A model generated the notes under the pieces. That model was not told the DNA's origin and did not search any database. It saw only the letters and a program-made list of their open reading frames with translations. A DNA stretch of 54,961 nucleotides from Bacteroidales bacterium (lineage in GTDB: Bacteria > Bacteroidota > Bacteroidia > Bacteroidales > JAIPAP01), in contig JAIPAP010000008.1 of assembly GCA_021740045.1 (NCBI GenBank), forward strand, positions 1-54,961, in the 5' to 3' direction. The position numbers and the translations under genes are program-made. Shown here in pieces: positions 25,618 to 34,811 of the stretch; positions within the stretch are counted from its first letter, which is position 1, and every line of letters starts with the position of its first letter.

Positions 25618-26154
25618 ATGACGAATTATAAAGAGTTGTTTAAAAACGTCAATACCTTTGTGTTTGACTATGATGGTGTGATGACCGACGGGACTATATT
25701 GCTGATGCAAGACGGCGATGCCCTGCGCACCGCTAATGTAAAGGACGGTTACGTGATAAAACGGGCATTGAAGCAAGGATACCGTGTTGTGGTTATTACC
25801 GGTGGCCGATCGGTATCGATGGAAGAGCGCTTCAGGGAACTGGGCATCACTGAGTTTTTCCTCAACGCCCAAGACAAACTACAGGTGTTTCGGCAGTATC
25901 TTAACGATAACGGACTTGACGCCTCACAAGTTCTATATATGGGCGATGATATCCCCGATCTTTTGCCGATGATGGAAACAGGCGTTGCCACCTGCCCCTA
26001 CGACGCTGCCGAAGAGATTAAAGCCATCTCGCATTATATTTCAGATTATCACGGCGGTAGAGGCTGTGTGCGCGATGTGGTTGAACAGGTCATGAAAGTA
26101 CAGGGTAACTGGCTGGCCGATATCGACGATGCCAGTAAAACCCGGTCAACATAA
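25618..26154 (+). CDS. kdsC: 3-deoxy-D-manno-octulosonate-8-phosphate phosphatase (KdsC-type HAD)
   Basis: 178 residues, the KdsC length without a cap domain. The HAD motif I is FDYDGVMTDG with the nucleophile Asp and the acid Asp. VVVITGGRS is motif II and MGDDIPDLLPM is motif IV. The C-terminal Gly/Arg-rich HGGRGCVRDVVEQV is the KdsC tail that closes the tetramer active site. It releases phosphate from KDO-8-P for lipopolysaccharide core synthesis. It is followed 5 bp later by the UbiA-type gene. Confidence 0.9.
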   Translation: MTNYKELFKNVNTFVFDYDGVMTDGTILLMQDGDALRTANVKDGYVIKRALKQGYRVVVITGGRSVSMEERFRELGITEFFLNAQDKLQVFRQYLNDNGLDASQVLYMGDDIPDLLPMMETGVATCPYDAAEEIKAISHYISDYHGGRGCVRDVVEQVMKVQGNWLADIDDASKTRST

Positions 26155-26159
26155 AACTG

Positions 26160-27110
26160 ATGGAAAAATTCAAGGCATACCTTAAATTACTGCGGCTGCC
26201 CAACCTGGTCATTATCGTCTTGACCCAATACATGCTGCGGTGGTGTATAATCGAGCCTTTTTATGAAAAAATGGGTGTTGACCTGCAAATGGACAACCTG
26301 GCATTTTTTCTTCTGGTGCTAACCTCCGTCCTCATGGCTTCGGCCGGATATGTTATCAATGATTATTTCGATTTCCGCATCGATCGCGTTAACAAGCCGG
26401 AAAAAGTAGTTGTTGGGCGAAAGGTCCCCTTCAACAGGGCAATATTTATGCATTGGGGGTTAAATATTGTGGGTGTGCTTATCGGTCTTTATCTTTCTTA
26501 CCGTATTCATTCCTGGAAAATGGGACTAATCTTCATTGCTATTCCGCTTATGCTTTGGTTTTATTCCTTACGCTATAAGCGCATTATGTTATGGGGCAAC
26601 CTGATGATATCTTTTTTATCGGCCATGATCGTATTAATGGTATGGTTGTTTGAATTTATGAACCTGCGGATGCACCCAACAGCTTTTACCGAAGCAGCCC
26701 ATATCGTTCCGGTGATCAACACATTCGTATGGGCCTACGCCCTTTTTGCCTTTATATTCTCCTTTATTCGCGAGATGATAAAAGACCTGGAAGACATGGA
26801 AGGTGACCTTCAAAATGGTTGCCGGACCTTGCCAATTGTCGCAGGAACCAAAACCACCCGCATCATAATCACAATACTGGTTATTATTGCAGTTGGGTTA
26901 CTGGTTTATGGCATTACTCATTTATTCCAGCGTAACTTTCTGGCGGCTGTATGGTATTATGGAATCGTCGTAACCATTCCGGCAATTTCATTGCTTTTCC
27001 AGTTCAACAGCTCATCGGTAAAGGAACAATATCACGTTAGCTCGAATATTACAAAGATCATTATGTTTACCGGTATTATTGGAATGCAAATGATCTGCAT
27101 GGGGATGTGA
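26160..27110 (+). CDS. UbiA-family prenyltransferase (geranylgeranylglycerol-phosphate transferase-like)
   Basis: 316 residues with eight or nine hydrophobic helices. The first Asp-rich motif is NDYFDFRIDRVNKPEK and the second is DLEDMEGD, both needed for Mg-diphosphate binding in UbiA enzymes. In Bacteroidota this gene is usually annotated as geranylgeranylglycerol-phosphate geranylgeranyltransferase-like and often sits beside kdsC and maf; the true acceptor is unproven. Its TGA (27108-27110) abuts the TCA complement of the beta-mannosidase stop. Confidence 0.85.
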   Translation: MEKFKAYLKLLRLPNLVIIVLTQYMLRWCIIEPFYEKMGVDLQMDNLAFFLLVLTSVLMASAGYVINDYFDFRIDRVNKPEKVVVGRKVPFNRAIFMHWGLNIVGVLIGLYLSYRIHSWKMGLIFIAIPLMLWFYSLRYKRIMLWGNLMISFLSAMIVLMVWLFEFMNLRMHPTAFTEAAHIVPVINTFVWAYALFAFIFSFIREMIKDLEDMEGDLQNGCRTLPIVAGTKTTRIIITILVIIAVGLLVYGITHLFQRNFLAAVWYYGIVVTIPAISLLFQFNSSSVKEQYHVSSNITKIIMFTGIIGMQMICMGM

Positions 27111-29708
27111 TCATCGAATACCACCCAGGTGTTTGGTTTTCAATCTATTTTTAAATTCATCCAATTGCATTGTTTTAGGATAGGAAATCTCGACCGGGTT
27201 TCCGGGCATAACATCCATATAGTTTGTACTAAACCTTTTATATGCATCCGCTTCATCAAGGTATAGATACAAGTTTTTAATAAGTGTTTTACTGTTGATA
27301 AGAATCTTGAATGCCCCCTCATTTTCGCTTATAGACATATCATATTGCCCCTCAGGCAGTGAAAGGTTTTTTGGTTCAGTAAAATAAAGATAATCCTCAT
27401 CTACCTTCTCCTCACCGGTCTTAGCTTGTATATGCAAAACTATTTCACTCGTATCCAAGCCTTGAATCACAGAAGAGATGGGAACCGCCGTAATCTCTTT
27501 TGAGTTACCATAGCTTATTTTTTCTTCCCAAGAATTCTCCCAGCGCCTATTTCCGTTAAAATGGATCAACTGCGCATGAACATTGACTTTCTTTTTCTCA
27601 TAAAGATCGGAGATAAGGTTTAGCCTTATGGTATCATTTTCAATAAAACTGGTTATGGTTAATGGTTTCATGGTTTCTTTCATCGCATAATGCATCGCCT
27701 TCCACCGGCCGTAATAATCAATCCCCGACCAGGAAGCCACCGGCCAGCAGTCATTTAGCTGCCAGTAGAGACTTCCCATGCAATAGGGCATCGCCGTCCG
27801 GTGGGCATCCACCGCCATTCTCATCCCTTTGGCTTGCAGTAGCTGGCCAACATAAAGAAAATCGCTAAAGTCCTCAGGCACCTTATAATGATCCTCCATG
27901 TAGCTCTTGATGCGGAGGTTTCCGATGCCGCTGCGCTGATGGGCCATCATCACCGCCGATTCAATGTCATGATCTACCGCTTGGGTATAACGCTCCACCG
28001 AGTTGATCATGGGAAAAGACTGAAAACCATATTCACTCATAAACCGCCCGATATACCTCCTGAAGTTGCTGAAGGAATGTTTCCCATGCCAAACGCCCCA
28101 ATAATGCATATCACCTGATTTACTCTCATTATGTGAGATTGCATGATCGGCTTCCATTGGAGAAGAAGCCCAATAATCCGTTCCTGTAGCATGCTGTTTT
28201 ACCACCTCTGGTAAAATTTGATGAAAAATCAGCTCATAGGCATTCCATATTTCTTCCCGTTCATCTTTCCGATAGCGCTGCTTCCAGCCCCATCCCCAGT
28301 CTTCCTTGCCGGGGGCCCAAGCCGAGAGGATTTCATTGTTACCGCACCAAAGGACAATGGAAGCATGATTGCGCAAGCGCTTCACATTATCGATAGCCTC
28401 CTGCCTTATATTCTCAATAAATTCATCACCGGCCGGATACATGCTGCATGCAAACATAAAATCCTGCCAAACCAGTAAACCATACTGATCACACAGGTCA
28501 TAGAACAGTTCATTTTCATAAATACCACCACCCCAAACACGAAGCATGTTCATATGAGCCTCGGCAGCAGATTTAATAATGTGTTCATATTTCTCCGGCG
28601 AAACCCGCGGCAGGAAAACATCATTGGGTATGTAATTGGCCCCTTTGGCAAACACCGGCATGCCGTTCACCTTAAAGTAAAAGCTACGGCCGTTGCCATC
28701 CTCATCGGGTTCCTGCACAAGCTCTACAGTCCTTAATCCTACTGTGGTAGCAGCTTTATCCAGTACCTCGGCATTTGATTTGATGATGGCTTCAATGCTA
28801 TATAAATATTGGTCGCCCAAGCCATTGGGATACCATAATTGAGGCTGCTTAATGACAAACTTCTCCGAAATCAAATTATTCCCCGCCTCAAGCCTTACAA
28901 TAATCCGATGATATTGTTTATCATTTACATTAATGAAGAGTTCAACATCCTGATCAATTTTCGAGCTAATTTCCAGCCTGGCTTTCAGCTTGGCCTCCTG
29001 CCGGTTAACTTTTTGCTGGATAATGAAAATATCTTGTATATGAATTTTGTCCCAGGCTATAAGATTTACAGGCCGCCATATTCCGGATGTTACAAGACGC
29101 GGACCCCAGTCCCACCCGAAATGATAAGGTGCTTTTCGAACATACGGGCTTACTTTCTTATCACCAAGGCCTCCCCGCTCCGATTGATCGTTTGAGGCCG
29201 GTAAAGGGTATGGATGTGCTTGTAGTTTTTCCAGGCCTTTCTTTATAGGAGAATGAAAGTAAACCCTGAGCTCATTTTTACCTGTATTTAACATGGGTTT
29301 AACCTCAAACTCCCAGGTTCGGAACATGTTATCGGACGATCCCAGCTTTTTATCGTTTAGGAAAATGTCGGCAAAGGTATCGAGGCCTTCAAACCGAAGT
29401 ATGATGTTTGATCTGGAAAAAGTTTGATGATCAACTGCAAAAAATGTCCGGTATTCCCAATCAACCTTATCAATCCACTGCACATCCTTTTCATTCAACC
29501 TGTAAAAAGGGTCTTCGATCATACCATTTGACATGAGGTGTGTGTGGATTGTGCCCGGAATTTGAGCATCCCTCCATTCTTTGGTTCCTACCTGCCTATA
29601 CTCCCAATGATTTTTTGATAAGTCATTATTCATAATGTGCTGAGAGAGGCAATCATGATCTGCTCCTAACGTCAGGACTAATACAAGGCATAAAAAACGA
29701 TTCTTCAT
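27111..29708 (-). CDS. Secreted GH2 beta-mannosidase
   Basis: 865 residues from ATG 29708, which begins a signal peptide (MKNRFLCLVLVLTLG); the TTG at 29729 is rejected. The domain order is GH2 sugar-binding (about 30-215), Ig-like, and TIM barrel. The acid/base Glu is at about 459 in VLWCGNNEILSAW and the nucleophile Glu at about 559 in FMSEYGFQSFP, both typical of beta-mannosidases. It releases terminal beta-mannose from mannan fragments or glycoprotein glycans in the periplasm. There is no SusC/SusD pair beside it. It follows coaE by 17 bp and may ride on that operon. Confidence 0.9.
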   Translation of the reverse strand: MKNRFLCLVLVLTLGADHDCLSQHIMNNDLSKNHWEYRQVGTKEWRDAQIPGTIHTHLMSNGMIEDPFYRLNEKDVQWIDKVDWEYRTFFAVDHQTFSRSNIILRFEGLDTFADIFLNDKKLGSSDNMFRTWEFEVKPMLNTGKNELRVYFHSPIKKGLEKLQAHPYPLPASNDQSERGGLGDKKVSPYVRKAPYHFGWDWGPRLVTSGIWRPVNLIAWDKIHIQDIFIIQQKVNRQEAKLKARLEISSKIDQDVELFINVNDKQYHRIIVRLEAGNNLISEKFVIKQPQLWYPNGLGDQYLYSIEAIIKSNAEVLDKAATTVGLRTVELVQEPDEDGNGRSFYFKVNGMPVFAKGANYIPNDVFLPRVSPEKYEHIIKSAAEAHMNMLRVWGGGIYENELFYDLCDQYGLLVWQDFMFACSMYPAGDEFIENIRQEAIDNVKRLRNHASIVLWCGNNEILSAWAPGKEDWGWGWKQRYRKDEREEIWNAYELIFHQILPEVVKQHATGTDYWASSPMEADHAISHNESKSGDMHYWGVWHGKHSFSNFRRYIGRFMSEYGFQSFPMINSVERYTQAVDHDIESAVMMAHQRSGIGNLRIKSYMEDHYKVPEDFSDFLYVGQLLQAKGMRMAVDAHRTAMPYCMGSLYWQLNDCWPVASWSGIDYYGRWKAMHYAMKETMKPLTITSFIENDTIRLNLISDLYEKKKVNVHAQLIHFNGNRRWENSWEEKISYGNSKEITAVPISSVIQGLDTSEIVLHIQAKTGEEKVDEDYLYFTEPKNLSLPEGQYDMSISENEGAFKILINSKTLIKNLYLYLDEADAYKRFSTNYMDVMPGNPVEISYPKTMQLDEFKNRLKTKHLGGIR

Positions 29709-29725
29709 AACAAAAAGCGCTTTGA

Positions 29726-30316
29726 TCAAAAATTTACTTCCTCAAGAAGTTCTTCATGAATATCAAGCACTTGCGGCATGATCATTTGCTCTTCATCATT
29801 GGTTATGACATAATCGGCCCGCTTTACCTTTTCTGCATCTGACCATTGGTTTCGCATGCGGCTTAGTACATCTTCTTTTGAAATACTATCGCGATGCATA
29901 ACCCGCTCGATACGTACATGCTCGGGGGCCGATACGGTTATTATCTTATCGAAAAGCTTGTCGAATCCGCTCTCGAACAAAATAGCGGCTTCCTGAACCA
30001 CATAAGGTTCATCACTGTGATTTTCACACCACTTTTGAAAATCTTCTTTCACATAGGGATGGATGATGACATTGAGTTTTCCGAGCTTGTCGGGATCACT
30101 AAAAACCACAGCAGCAAGTTTTTTCCGGTCAATCTTATTGGCCGTTAACATCGTATTGCCAAAGGCATTAACTATTTCATCAATAACCTCCGGGTACTCC
30201 AGAAAACGCTTTGCTTCCTCGTCGGCCTGATAAACGGGCACCTCAAGAGCTTTAAATATTTTAGCAACAATTGTTTTGCCGCTTCCTATGCTTCCGGTTA
30301 AACCAATCTTTACCAT
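29726..30316 (-). CDS. coaE: Dephospho-CoA kinase
   Basis: 196 residues from ATG 30316; the longer frame from 30385 adds 23 residues before the P-loop and runs into ybbR. The ATP loop is GLTGSIGSGKT at residues 5-15. Other family markers are YQADEEAKRFL, the VVQEAAILFESGFDKLFD lid area, and RDSISKEDVLSRMRNQW. It phosphorylates dephospho-CoA, the last step of CoA synthesis, in the cytoplasm. It sits 13 bp after the YbbR-like gene, part of a cluster common in Bacteroidota. Confidence 0.94.
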   Translation of the reverse strand: MVKIGLTGSIGSGKTIVAKIFKALEVPVYQADEEAKRFLEYPEVIDEIVNAFGNTMLTANKIDRKKLAAVVFSDPDKLGKLNVIIHPYVKEDFQKWCENHSDEPYVVQEAAILFESGFDKLFDKIITVSAPEHVRIERVMHRDSISKEDVLSRMRNQWSDAEKVKRADYVITNDEEQMIMPQVLDIHEELLEEVNF

Positions 30317-30329
30317 AATAAATAGATTA

Positions 30330-31334
30330 TTACTGGAGAATAATGTATTCGACTTTGCCAGGCTTAATGTTTGTAATCCGCACATTTCCGGGTTTATCGA
30401 TCACTTTTACCTTAAGCTGTTTTGTATTAGTCATGTAACCCATTTGGGCATCCACCCCCAGGGAAAACATAGAGGATTCTATATCTCGATAGTCTTTTAA
30501 GGCCACCAGGAAAGTGACCTCTACCTCCTGCGGAAATGTTTTGATCCTGAAATTTGTATCCTCGTTAATATGAAGTATGGGAACGCGAATAGTTGATTCG
30601 GTATAAGTTTCCACGTTAATGTCCACGGTAACCTTTTCAGGATTCAATTTTAGGCGCTTCTTTGCCTCCGGTATTTTAAGATCGACCTGCACCGTTCGAT
30701 CATGCCGAATGTTTTTGATCTTTTTCTTTTGGGTGAAAATATGTTCCACCTTTTCAACATCTTCTCCTATCCCGGTTATGGTAACGGTTTTGGGGTTCGG
30801 CTCCAGTGAATCGTATAAGAAGTATTGATTTGCAAAGCTCAAATCAAGATCAAGTCTCACGGGAACAATCCTGGTTTGGGTTTTATGCAGCTTAAACAAT
30901 AAGGTGTCCGGTTTAATCGAGGCAATTTGTTTGGGAGGAATTTGAAGGTTATTACTCACCATTTCATTTAACTTAAATTTAGTGAAATACCCCTCAAAAT
31001 GCTCATCTTTCTCTAACAGGTTTAACTGTGATAAGTCAACACGAACTGTATCGCCATTTTCGAACCACATATATGATAAAAGCTGGAACCCGGTAGCCCT
31101 TAGTTTAATTCTTAAGGTGCTGTCTATGCTGCCTGTAAGTATCCGGTTTTCGGGTATGTTTGAATACGCTATCGGAAATTTAAGCGGTTCGGTGTATTCC
31201 TTCGAAAGCTTGATTATAAGCCAAATACCAACTGCAATGAAAAGGCACACCAAAAAAACCGAAAGTTGAACCCGGAGCCTTCTGGCAAGGCTAATTCTAA
31301 CACGTGTGAAGAACTTGCCGAATTCAACTTTCAC
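30330..31334 (-). CDS. YbbR-domain membrane protein (CdaR-like)
   Basis: 334 residues from a GTG at 31334. One N-terminal membrane helix (LSVFLVCLFIAVGIWLIIKL) is followed by an extracytoplasmic part with YbbR-like repeats (FPIAYSNIPENRILTG, TITGIGEDVEKVEHI, VDINVETYTESTIRVPI). YbbR proteins regulate the diadenylate cyclase CdaA in Firmicutes; no cyclase gene is near. It lies between yajC and coaE, a conserved arrangement in Bacteroidota. Confidence 0.82.
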   Translation of the reverse strand: MKVEFGKFFTRVRISLARRLRVQLSVFLVCLFIAVGIWLIIKLSKEYTEPLKFPIAYSNIPENRILTGSIDSTLRIKLRATGFQLLSYMWFENGDTVRVDLSQLNLLEKDEHFEGYFTKFKLNEMVSNNLQIPPKQIASIKPDTLLFKLHKTQTRIVPVRLDLDLSFANQYFLYDSLEPNPKTVTITGIGEDVEKVEHIFTQKKKIKNIRHDRTVQVDLKIPEAKKRLKLNPEKVTVDINVETYTESTIRVPILHINEDTNFRIKTFPQEVEVTFLVALKDYRDIESSMFSLGVDAQMGYMTNTKQLKVKVIDKPGNVRITNIKPGKVEYIILQ

Positions 31335-31391
31335 AGCACTTTGTATTTTTGGTCACCAAACAATTAAAAGCGAAATGCGTGGAAAGCAAAC

Positions 31392-31730
31392 TTATTGTTT
31401 CTCCTGCTGCCCCTGCCCCTGTTGTGAAGCCTCGGCATTTACAGCCGACTTTTCAATCTTTAACCGGGTACCTTCACTCTCGATAATGAAGGCATTTTCG
31501 CGCACCTCGAGTATTTTCCCGTGAAGGCCACCAATAGTTACAATACGGTCGCCTTTCTTAACCGATTCTCTGAATTTTTTCTGCTCCTTGGTTTTTTTCA
31601 TCTGCGGTCGAATGAAAAACAGGTAGAAAACCAAAATGATCAATGCCAGGAAGATGAGCGATTCAACACCGCTTCCGCCTTCTCCTTCTCCTCCTTGAGG
31701 AAAAAATAACAAAATGTTCAATAAATTCAT
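31392..31730 (-). CDS. yajC: Preprotein translocase subunit YajC
   Basis: 112 residues from ATG 31730; the TTG at 31736 is rejected. A Gly/Glu-rich N-terminus precedes one membrane helix (LIFLALIILVFYLFFIRPQ) and the YajC signature RPQMKKTKEQKKF, then VKKGDRIVTIGGLHGKI. YajC is an accessory protein of the Sec translocon with SecDF. The C-terminal tail is Gln/Gly-rich. It is 11 bp after the DUF1573 lipoprotein gene. Confidence 0.94.
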   Translation of the reverse strand: MNLLNILLFFPQGGEGEGGSGVESLIFLALIILVFYLFFIRPQMKKTKEQKKFRESVKKGDRIVTIGGLHGKILEVRENAFIIESEGTRLKIEKSAVNAEASQQGQGQQEKQ

Positions 31731-31741
31731 ATTCAATTTTT

Positions 31742-32200
31742 TTAAGGTATTATTACTTCTGCTTTAATTCTTAAAACAGTCCGGCTGGGCTGGGTATTGG
31801 CCAGAATGGTTACCGATTTATTCTGGAACCCTTTGCGCCCCTTACTATCGAAGGTAACGGTAACATAACCTTCCTCGCCCGGCGATATCGGTTCTTCAGG
31901 ATATTCCGATACCGTACAGCCACAGGAAGTGCTTACGTTGGAAATAAGCAAATTGCCATTCCCGGTATTGGTAAATTTAAAATTATAGGAAACCACTTCT
32001 CCCCGGATCACTTTTCTGAAATCATGTTCAGTTTCTTTAAAAGTGATCTCCGGGAGATCGGCTTTATTGTTTTTACCCTCGGCCGAGTTGGGGTTATTCA
32101 CCACCTCGGTGGAAATACGTTCATCGTTATTGTTACCGCACGACATCATAATAGCGGCAACAAATAGCATAGTCAGCAGCTTGAAAAAATTCTTGTGCAT
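31742..32200 (-). CDS. DUF1573 lipoprotein
   Basis: 152 residues. The signal peptide ends in MMSC with the lipidated Cys at residue 21. The DUF1573 core shows ITFKETEHDFRKVIRGEV, the hallmark STSCGCTVSEYPEEPI and SPGEEGYVTVTFDSKG. It is a paralogue of 2308-2763, which is secreted without a lipid anchor. It sits between nusB/GNAT and yajC as in many Bacteroidota. A consensus -7 element is 25 nt upstream. Confidence 0.9.
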   Translation of the reverse strand: MHKNFFKLLTMLFVAAIMMSCGNNNDERISTEVVNNPNSAEGKNNKADLPEITFKETEHDFRKVIRGEVVSYNFKFTNTGNGNLLISNVSTSCGCTVSEYPEEPISPGEEGYVTVTFDSKGRKGFQNKSVTILANTQPSRTVLRIKAEVIIP

Positions 32201-32225
32201 TAGTTAATCATATTTATCATTCAAA

Positions 32226-32233
32226 CAAAAATA
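32226..32233 (-). promoter_or_regulatory. TAnnTTTG -7 element (TATTTTTG) for the DUF1573/yajC operon
   Basis: Exact consensus match on the minus strand, in the 65-bp gap after the GNAT gene. Confidence 0.5.
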
Positions 32234-32265
32234 ATATTTTTACCCGGAACGGAATTAAAGCCCAT

Positions 32266-32709
32266 CTAATCATTTTTCTTGATAATATAAACGTTATAGT
32301 CACCCAAATAGTTGAACCCGTACTTTTTATATAAATTAATGGCTTTTTCGTTGGTTTGATGAACCTCAATCTTCAAATGCAAACCCATGGCTCTTGTCAA
32401 CTGCAGCGATTTTTCCAACAGGATATTGGCCAAACCTTTTCCCTGGTAATCGGGGTGTATCCCAAAATGATGCATAAATGAACGACGTCCGTCGGTTGTT
32501 ATCCAGGAGGTACCCATCAATTGTTGATTCCGGCCATCGATCATCACCAGGAACTCCCCGCCTTTTTCGAGTGTTGCCTCAATGCTTTCGGGGGTATCGC
32601 CCCGCCAGCGGGCGCCTATGCCGGTTAAGTTCCACAACTCCTCAACAGCGCCAAAATCACCGGGGCAGTATTCACGTATGTGATATGTTGTTTGATCTTC
32701 CGTCATCAT
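32266..32709 (-). CDS. GNAT-family N-acetyltransferase
   Basis: 147 residues. The acetyl-CoA loop is IHPDYQGKGLANILLEK (Q/R-x-x-G-x-G/A pattern) and the end is NEKAINLYKKYGFNYLG. This resembles RimI-like and amine acetyltransferases; the substrate is unknown. Its ATG overlaps the nusB stop by four bases, so it is translated with nusB. GNAT is not a usual member of this gene cluster and may be a recent insertion. Confidence 0.87.
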   Translation of the reverse strand: MMTEDQTTYHIREYCPGDFGAVEELWNLTGIGARWRGDTPESIEATLEKGGEFLVMIDGRNQQLMGTSWITTDGRRSFMHHFGIHPDYQGKGLANILLEKSLQLTRAMGLHLKIEVHQTNEKAINLYKKYGFNYLGDYNVYIIKKND

Positions 32710-33668
32710 TCGATCAACCCTCTGCCTATCTTAACAATCTTGTCTTCCGAGCGGAACTCGGCAATGATCCGGTCGAGGATACCATTGATGAACATCTTGC
32801 TTTTGGGTGTGCTATAAAATTTCGAGATCTCTATGTATTCGTTCAAAGTTACTTTTACCGGAATGGTTTTAAAATGCAAAAGTTCGGCAATGGCCATCTT
32901 TATTAAAATAGTATCGATTAATGCAATACGTTCAATTTCCCAGTTATTAGCCGAATTTTCAACTATCTTGTCGTATTCACTACTGTTGATAATGGTTTTT
33001 CGGAAAAGGTCTATCACAAACTGCTTATCTTCATTAACACCTTCATCATTCACAGGCTTATAAAGCCTTGGCAGGGGGGTTGTTTCATCATCCGATTTTT
33101 TAAACGATTTTATGGTGCGGATAATCATCATGATAACCGTATCATAATCATCTCCCCAGTGAATATTTATTTCTTCATACACACCACGCAAATCATCGGA
33201 TGGGGCAATTATTTCTTTAAAAACATAAAGAATGATGTTCTTATCTTCCTGGTAACTCTTTTTTTCCGAAGCTATATATTCTTTATAGGCTTCGCTTTCC
33301 CTTATCTGATTATAAAATTTCCTGATCATCTCCGTATGATCAGCCCATGAAATTTTAAGGGCTTCCGCCTTCCGCCTATACTCAAGGTTATCTTGTAGCT
33401 GGTTAATGAATTGATTATCAACAAACTTAGTATTGGGGTTCAAATCCTCTTCAGTAGGAAGATATTTATGTTTGTTCTCCTCGATTCGTTTTTCGGCAAA
33501 CCGGATAATTTGAATGAGCAGTGATAATTGATATATGTATAAATCGTAGATCTTATCGATGCTCGTTAGTAATTGCTTTTCCCCCTGACCAATTGTAGTC
33601 CCCCCGGCTTGGTGAAATGCATAGATAGCTTGTAATGCTTTAACTCTTAAGTGCCTTCTACTTAACAT
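32706..33668 (-). CDS. nusB: NusB-family transcription antitermination protein (long form)
   Basis: 320 residues from ATG 33668 (MLSRRHLRVKALQ is the usual Bacteroidota start; the frame from 33701 adds 11 unlikely residues). Typical NusB is about 140 residues; here an all-helical stretch of about 150 residues separates the N-terminal RRHLRVKALQAIYAFHQ from the C-terminal NusB core (ERIALIDTILIKMAIAELLHF, VTLNEYIEISKFYSTPKS). This long form is standard in the phylum. NusB with S10 binds boxA RNA in rRNA antitermination. Confidence 0.9.
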   Translation of the reverse strand: MLSRRHLRVKALQAIYAFHQAGGTTIGQGEKQLLTSIDKIYDLYIYQLSLLIQIIRFAEKRIEENKHKYLPTEEDLNPNTKFVDNQFINQLQDNLEYRRKAEALKISWADHTEMIRKFYNQIRESEAYKEYIASEKKSYQEDKNIILYVFKEIIAPSDDLRGVYEEINIHWGDDYDTVIMMIIRTIKSFKKSDDETTPLPRLYKPVNDEGVNEDKQFVIDLFRKTIINSSEYDKIVENSANNWEIERIALIDTILIKMAIAELLHFKTIPVKVTLNEYIEISKFYSTPKSKMFINGILDRIIAEFRSEDKIVKIGRGLIE

Positions 33669-33733
33669 ACCTCCACTCCATAATGTAAATGAACTAGTCA
33701 CTATTTATTAAATTCCCTCATCTAAAACCGCTG

Positions 33734-33741
33734 CAAATCTA
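33734..33741 (-). promoter_or_regulatory. TAnnTTTG -7 element (TAGATTTG) for nusB
   Basis: Exact consensus match, 65 nt before ATG 33668. Confidence 0.45.
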
Positions 33742-33993
33742 TAGTAATTTTTTATTTATTCAATGGAAACACTGTTAACTATAATTTGTTGGATGCAAAA
33801 AAGAAGGTAATACCTTTATGGAGTTTTCGTTTTATTTCTACCATTTACAGTCAATAGCTTAGCCATTATTAAACCTCAAATAGTGAATTGAATATTTATT
33901 AGTATGAAATTCTTGAATGGAAGTATCGTTAATATAATGCCAATAGCTTTGTATTAAAGGATAAACAGGAGATTAACATATATAAATAAAGAA

Positions 33994-34023
33994 TTTTGTT
34001 TTCTGATATATTTTTTAACTTTG
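33994..34023 (+). promoter_or_regulatory. Complete promoter (TTTTG-N17-TAACTTTG) for the DUF3276 gene
   Basis: TTTTG 33994-33998, 17 nt, then exact -7 TAACTTTG 34016-34023. The ATG is 48 nt further. Confidence 0.65.
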
Positions 34024-34071
34024 CCAATTAAGGTGAGGACGATTTCAAACTAAACAGTTGGGAGTATTTCT

Positions 34072-34497
34072 ATGGAGAATGATAAAAGTAATGAAAGAAG
34101 GGAGATATTTTCACAGGCGATAAGAGCAGGGAAACGAACGTATTTTTTCGATGTTAAAGAAACCCGTGCCGGTGAATACTATCTCACCATTACTGAAAGT
34201 AAGCGGCGTTTTAATAAAGAACAGGAAAAATTCTACTTCGAGAAACACAAATTATTTCTTTACAAAGAAGACTTCGAAAAGTTTTCCAACGGCTTAAAAT
34301 CAGCCGTTGACTTTATTGAATCAGCGCAAGCCCCCGACGAACAAAAGCCAGAAGAAACAAACGGGCCAAAAGAAGAGCCAAAATCTGATGAAGACCTGTC
34401 GCTCAAAAGACATACGAATGTGGATTTTGACGATCTTGGCACCAATGAAAATCAGGACGAGAAAAACGATAGTGAAGAGGATAACAAAAATGAATAG
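34072..34497 (+). CDS. PUR-alpha-like DNA/RNA-binding protein (DUF3276)
   Basis: 141 residues. Residues 8-85 form a PUR repeat (REIFSQAIRAGKRTYFFDVKE, YYLTITESKRRF, HKLFLYKEDFEKF), the whirly-like fold that binds single-stranded nucleic acids. The last 55 residues are acidic and disordered (EEPKSDEDLS, EDNKNE). It is widespread in Bacteroidota; its cellular role is unproven. A strong terminator follows, so it is monocistronic. Confidence 0.9.
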   Translation: MENDKSNERREIFSQAIRAGKRTYFFDVKETRAGEYYLTITESKRRFNKEQEKFYFEKHKLFLYKEDFEKFSNGLKSAVDFIESAQAPDEQKPEETNGPKEEPKSDEDLSLKRHTNVDFDDLGTNENQDEKNDSEEDNKNE

Positions 34498-34513
34498 CAT
34501 GAATGCTTAAGTT

Positions 34514-34545
34514 TAAGGCTGTCCCATCAACGGACAGCTTTTTTT
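34514..34545 (+). terminator. Rho-independent terminator after the DUF3276 gene
   Basis: GCTGTCC (34518-34524) pairs with GGACAGC (34532-34538) across a 7-nt loop, followed by seven T residues. Confidence 0.88.
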
Positions 34546-34690
34546 ATGTGTCAGTTGAATTATTGTGTATTTGTATACTCTTGTAAAACCCTCATCTCCT
34601 GTTTATTAAAAACATATATTATTCATCTACCTATTATCATATAAAAGTTACCAAGCAAGTTGTTAACAATTTTTCACGCCCCGTTTTTTA

Positions 34691-34698
34691 TATCTTTG
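34691..34698 (+). promoter_or_regulatory. TAnnTTTG -7 element (TATCTTTG), distal parA promoter
   Basis: Exact consensus match, 113 nt before the parA ATG. Confidence 0.45.
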
Positions 34699-34767
34699 TC
34701 AGCCAGTAAACTAATACAAAACTTTTCAACATTCAGGCAATTAAGGGAATCCGCAATGCTAAAATTG

Positions 34768-34775
34768 TAAATTTG
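34768..34775 (+). promoter_or_regulatory. TAnnTTTG -7 element (TAAATTTG), proximal parA promoter
   Basis: Exact consensus match, 36 nt before the parA ATG; it may act with or instead of the distal one. Confidence 0.45.
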
Positions 34776-34811
34776 TAGTTATTGAACTAAGTTTTTAGAA
34801 AAATTAACAAC

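Larger units (their letters stand above)
33669..34071. other. 403-bp divergent intergenic region
   Basis: Very AT-rich. It holds the nusB -7 element at 33734-33741 and the DUF3276 promoter at 33994-34023. I see no other coding frame, hairpin or repeat of note. Confidence 0.6.
34498..34811. other. 314-bp intergenic region before parA
   Basis: AT-rich. It contains a terminator at 34514-34545 and two -7 elements at 34691 and 34768. No parS-like CACGTG palindrome and no coding frame were seen. Confidence 0.6.

Noticed and set aside
27108-27113. TGATCA palindrome formed by two abutting convergent stop codons
   Set aside because: A natural result of TGA facing TGA; too short to imply function.
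33742-33993. Search for tRNA or structured RNA in the nusB divergent gap
   Set aside because: No cloverleaf, T-loop motif or strong stem was found in this AT-rich DNA.
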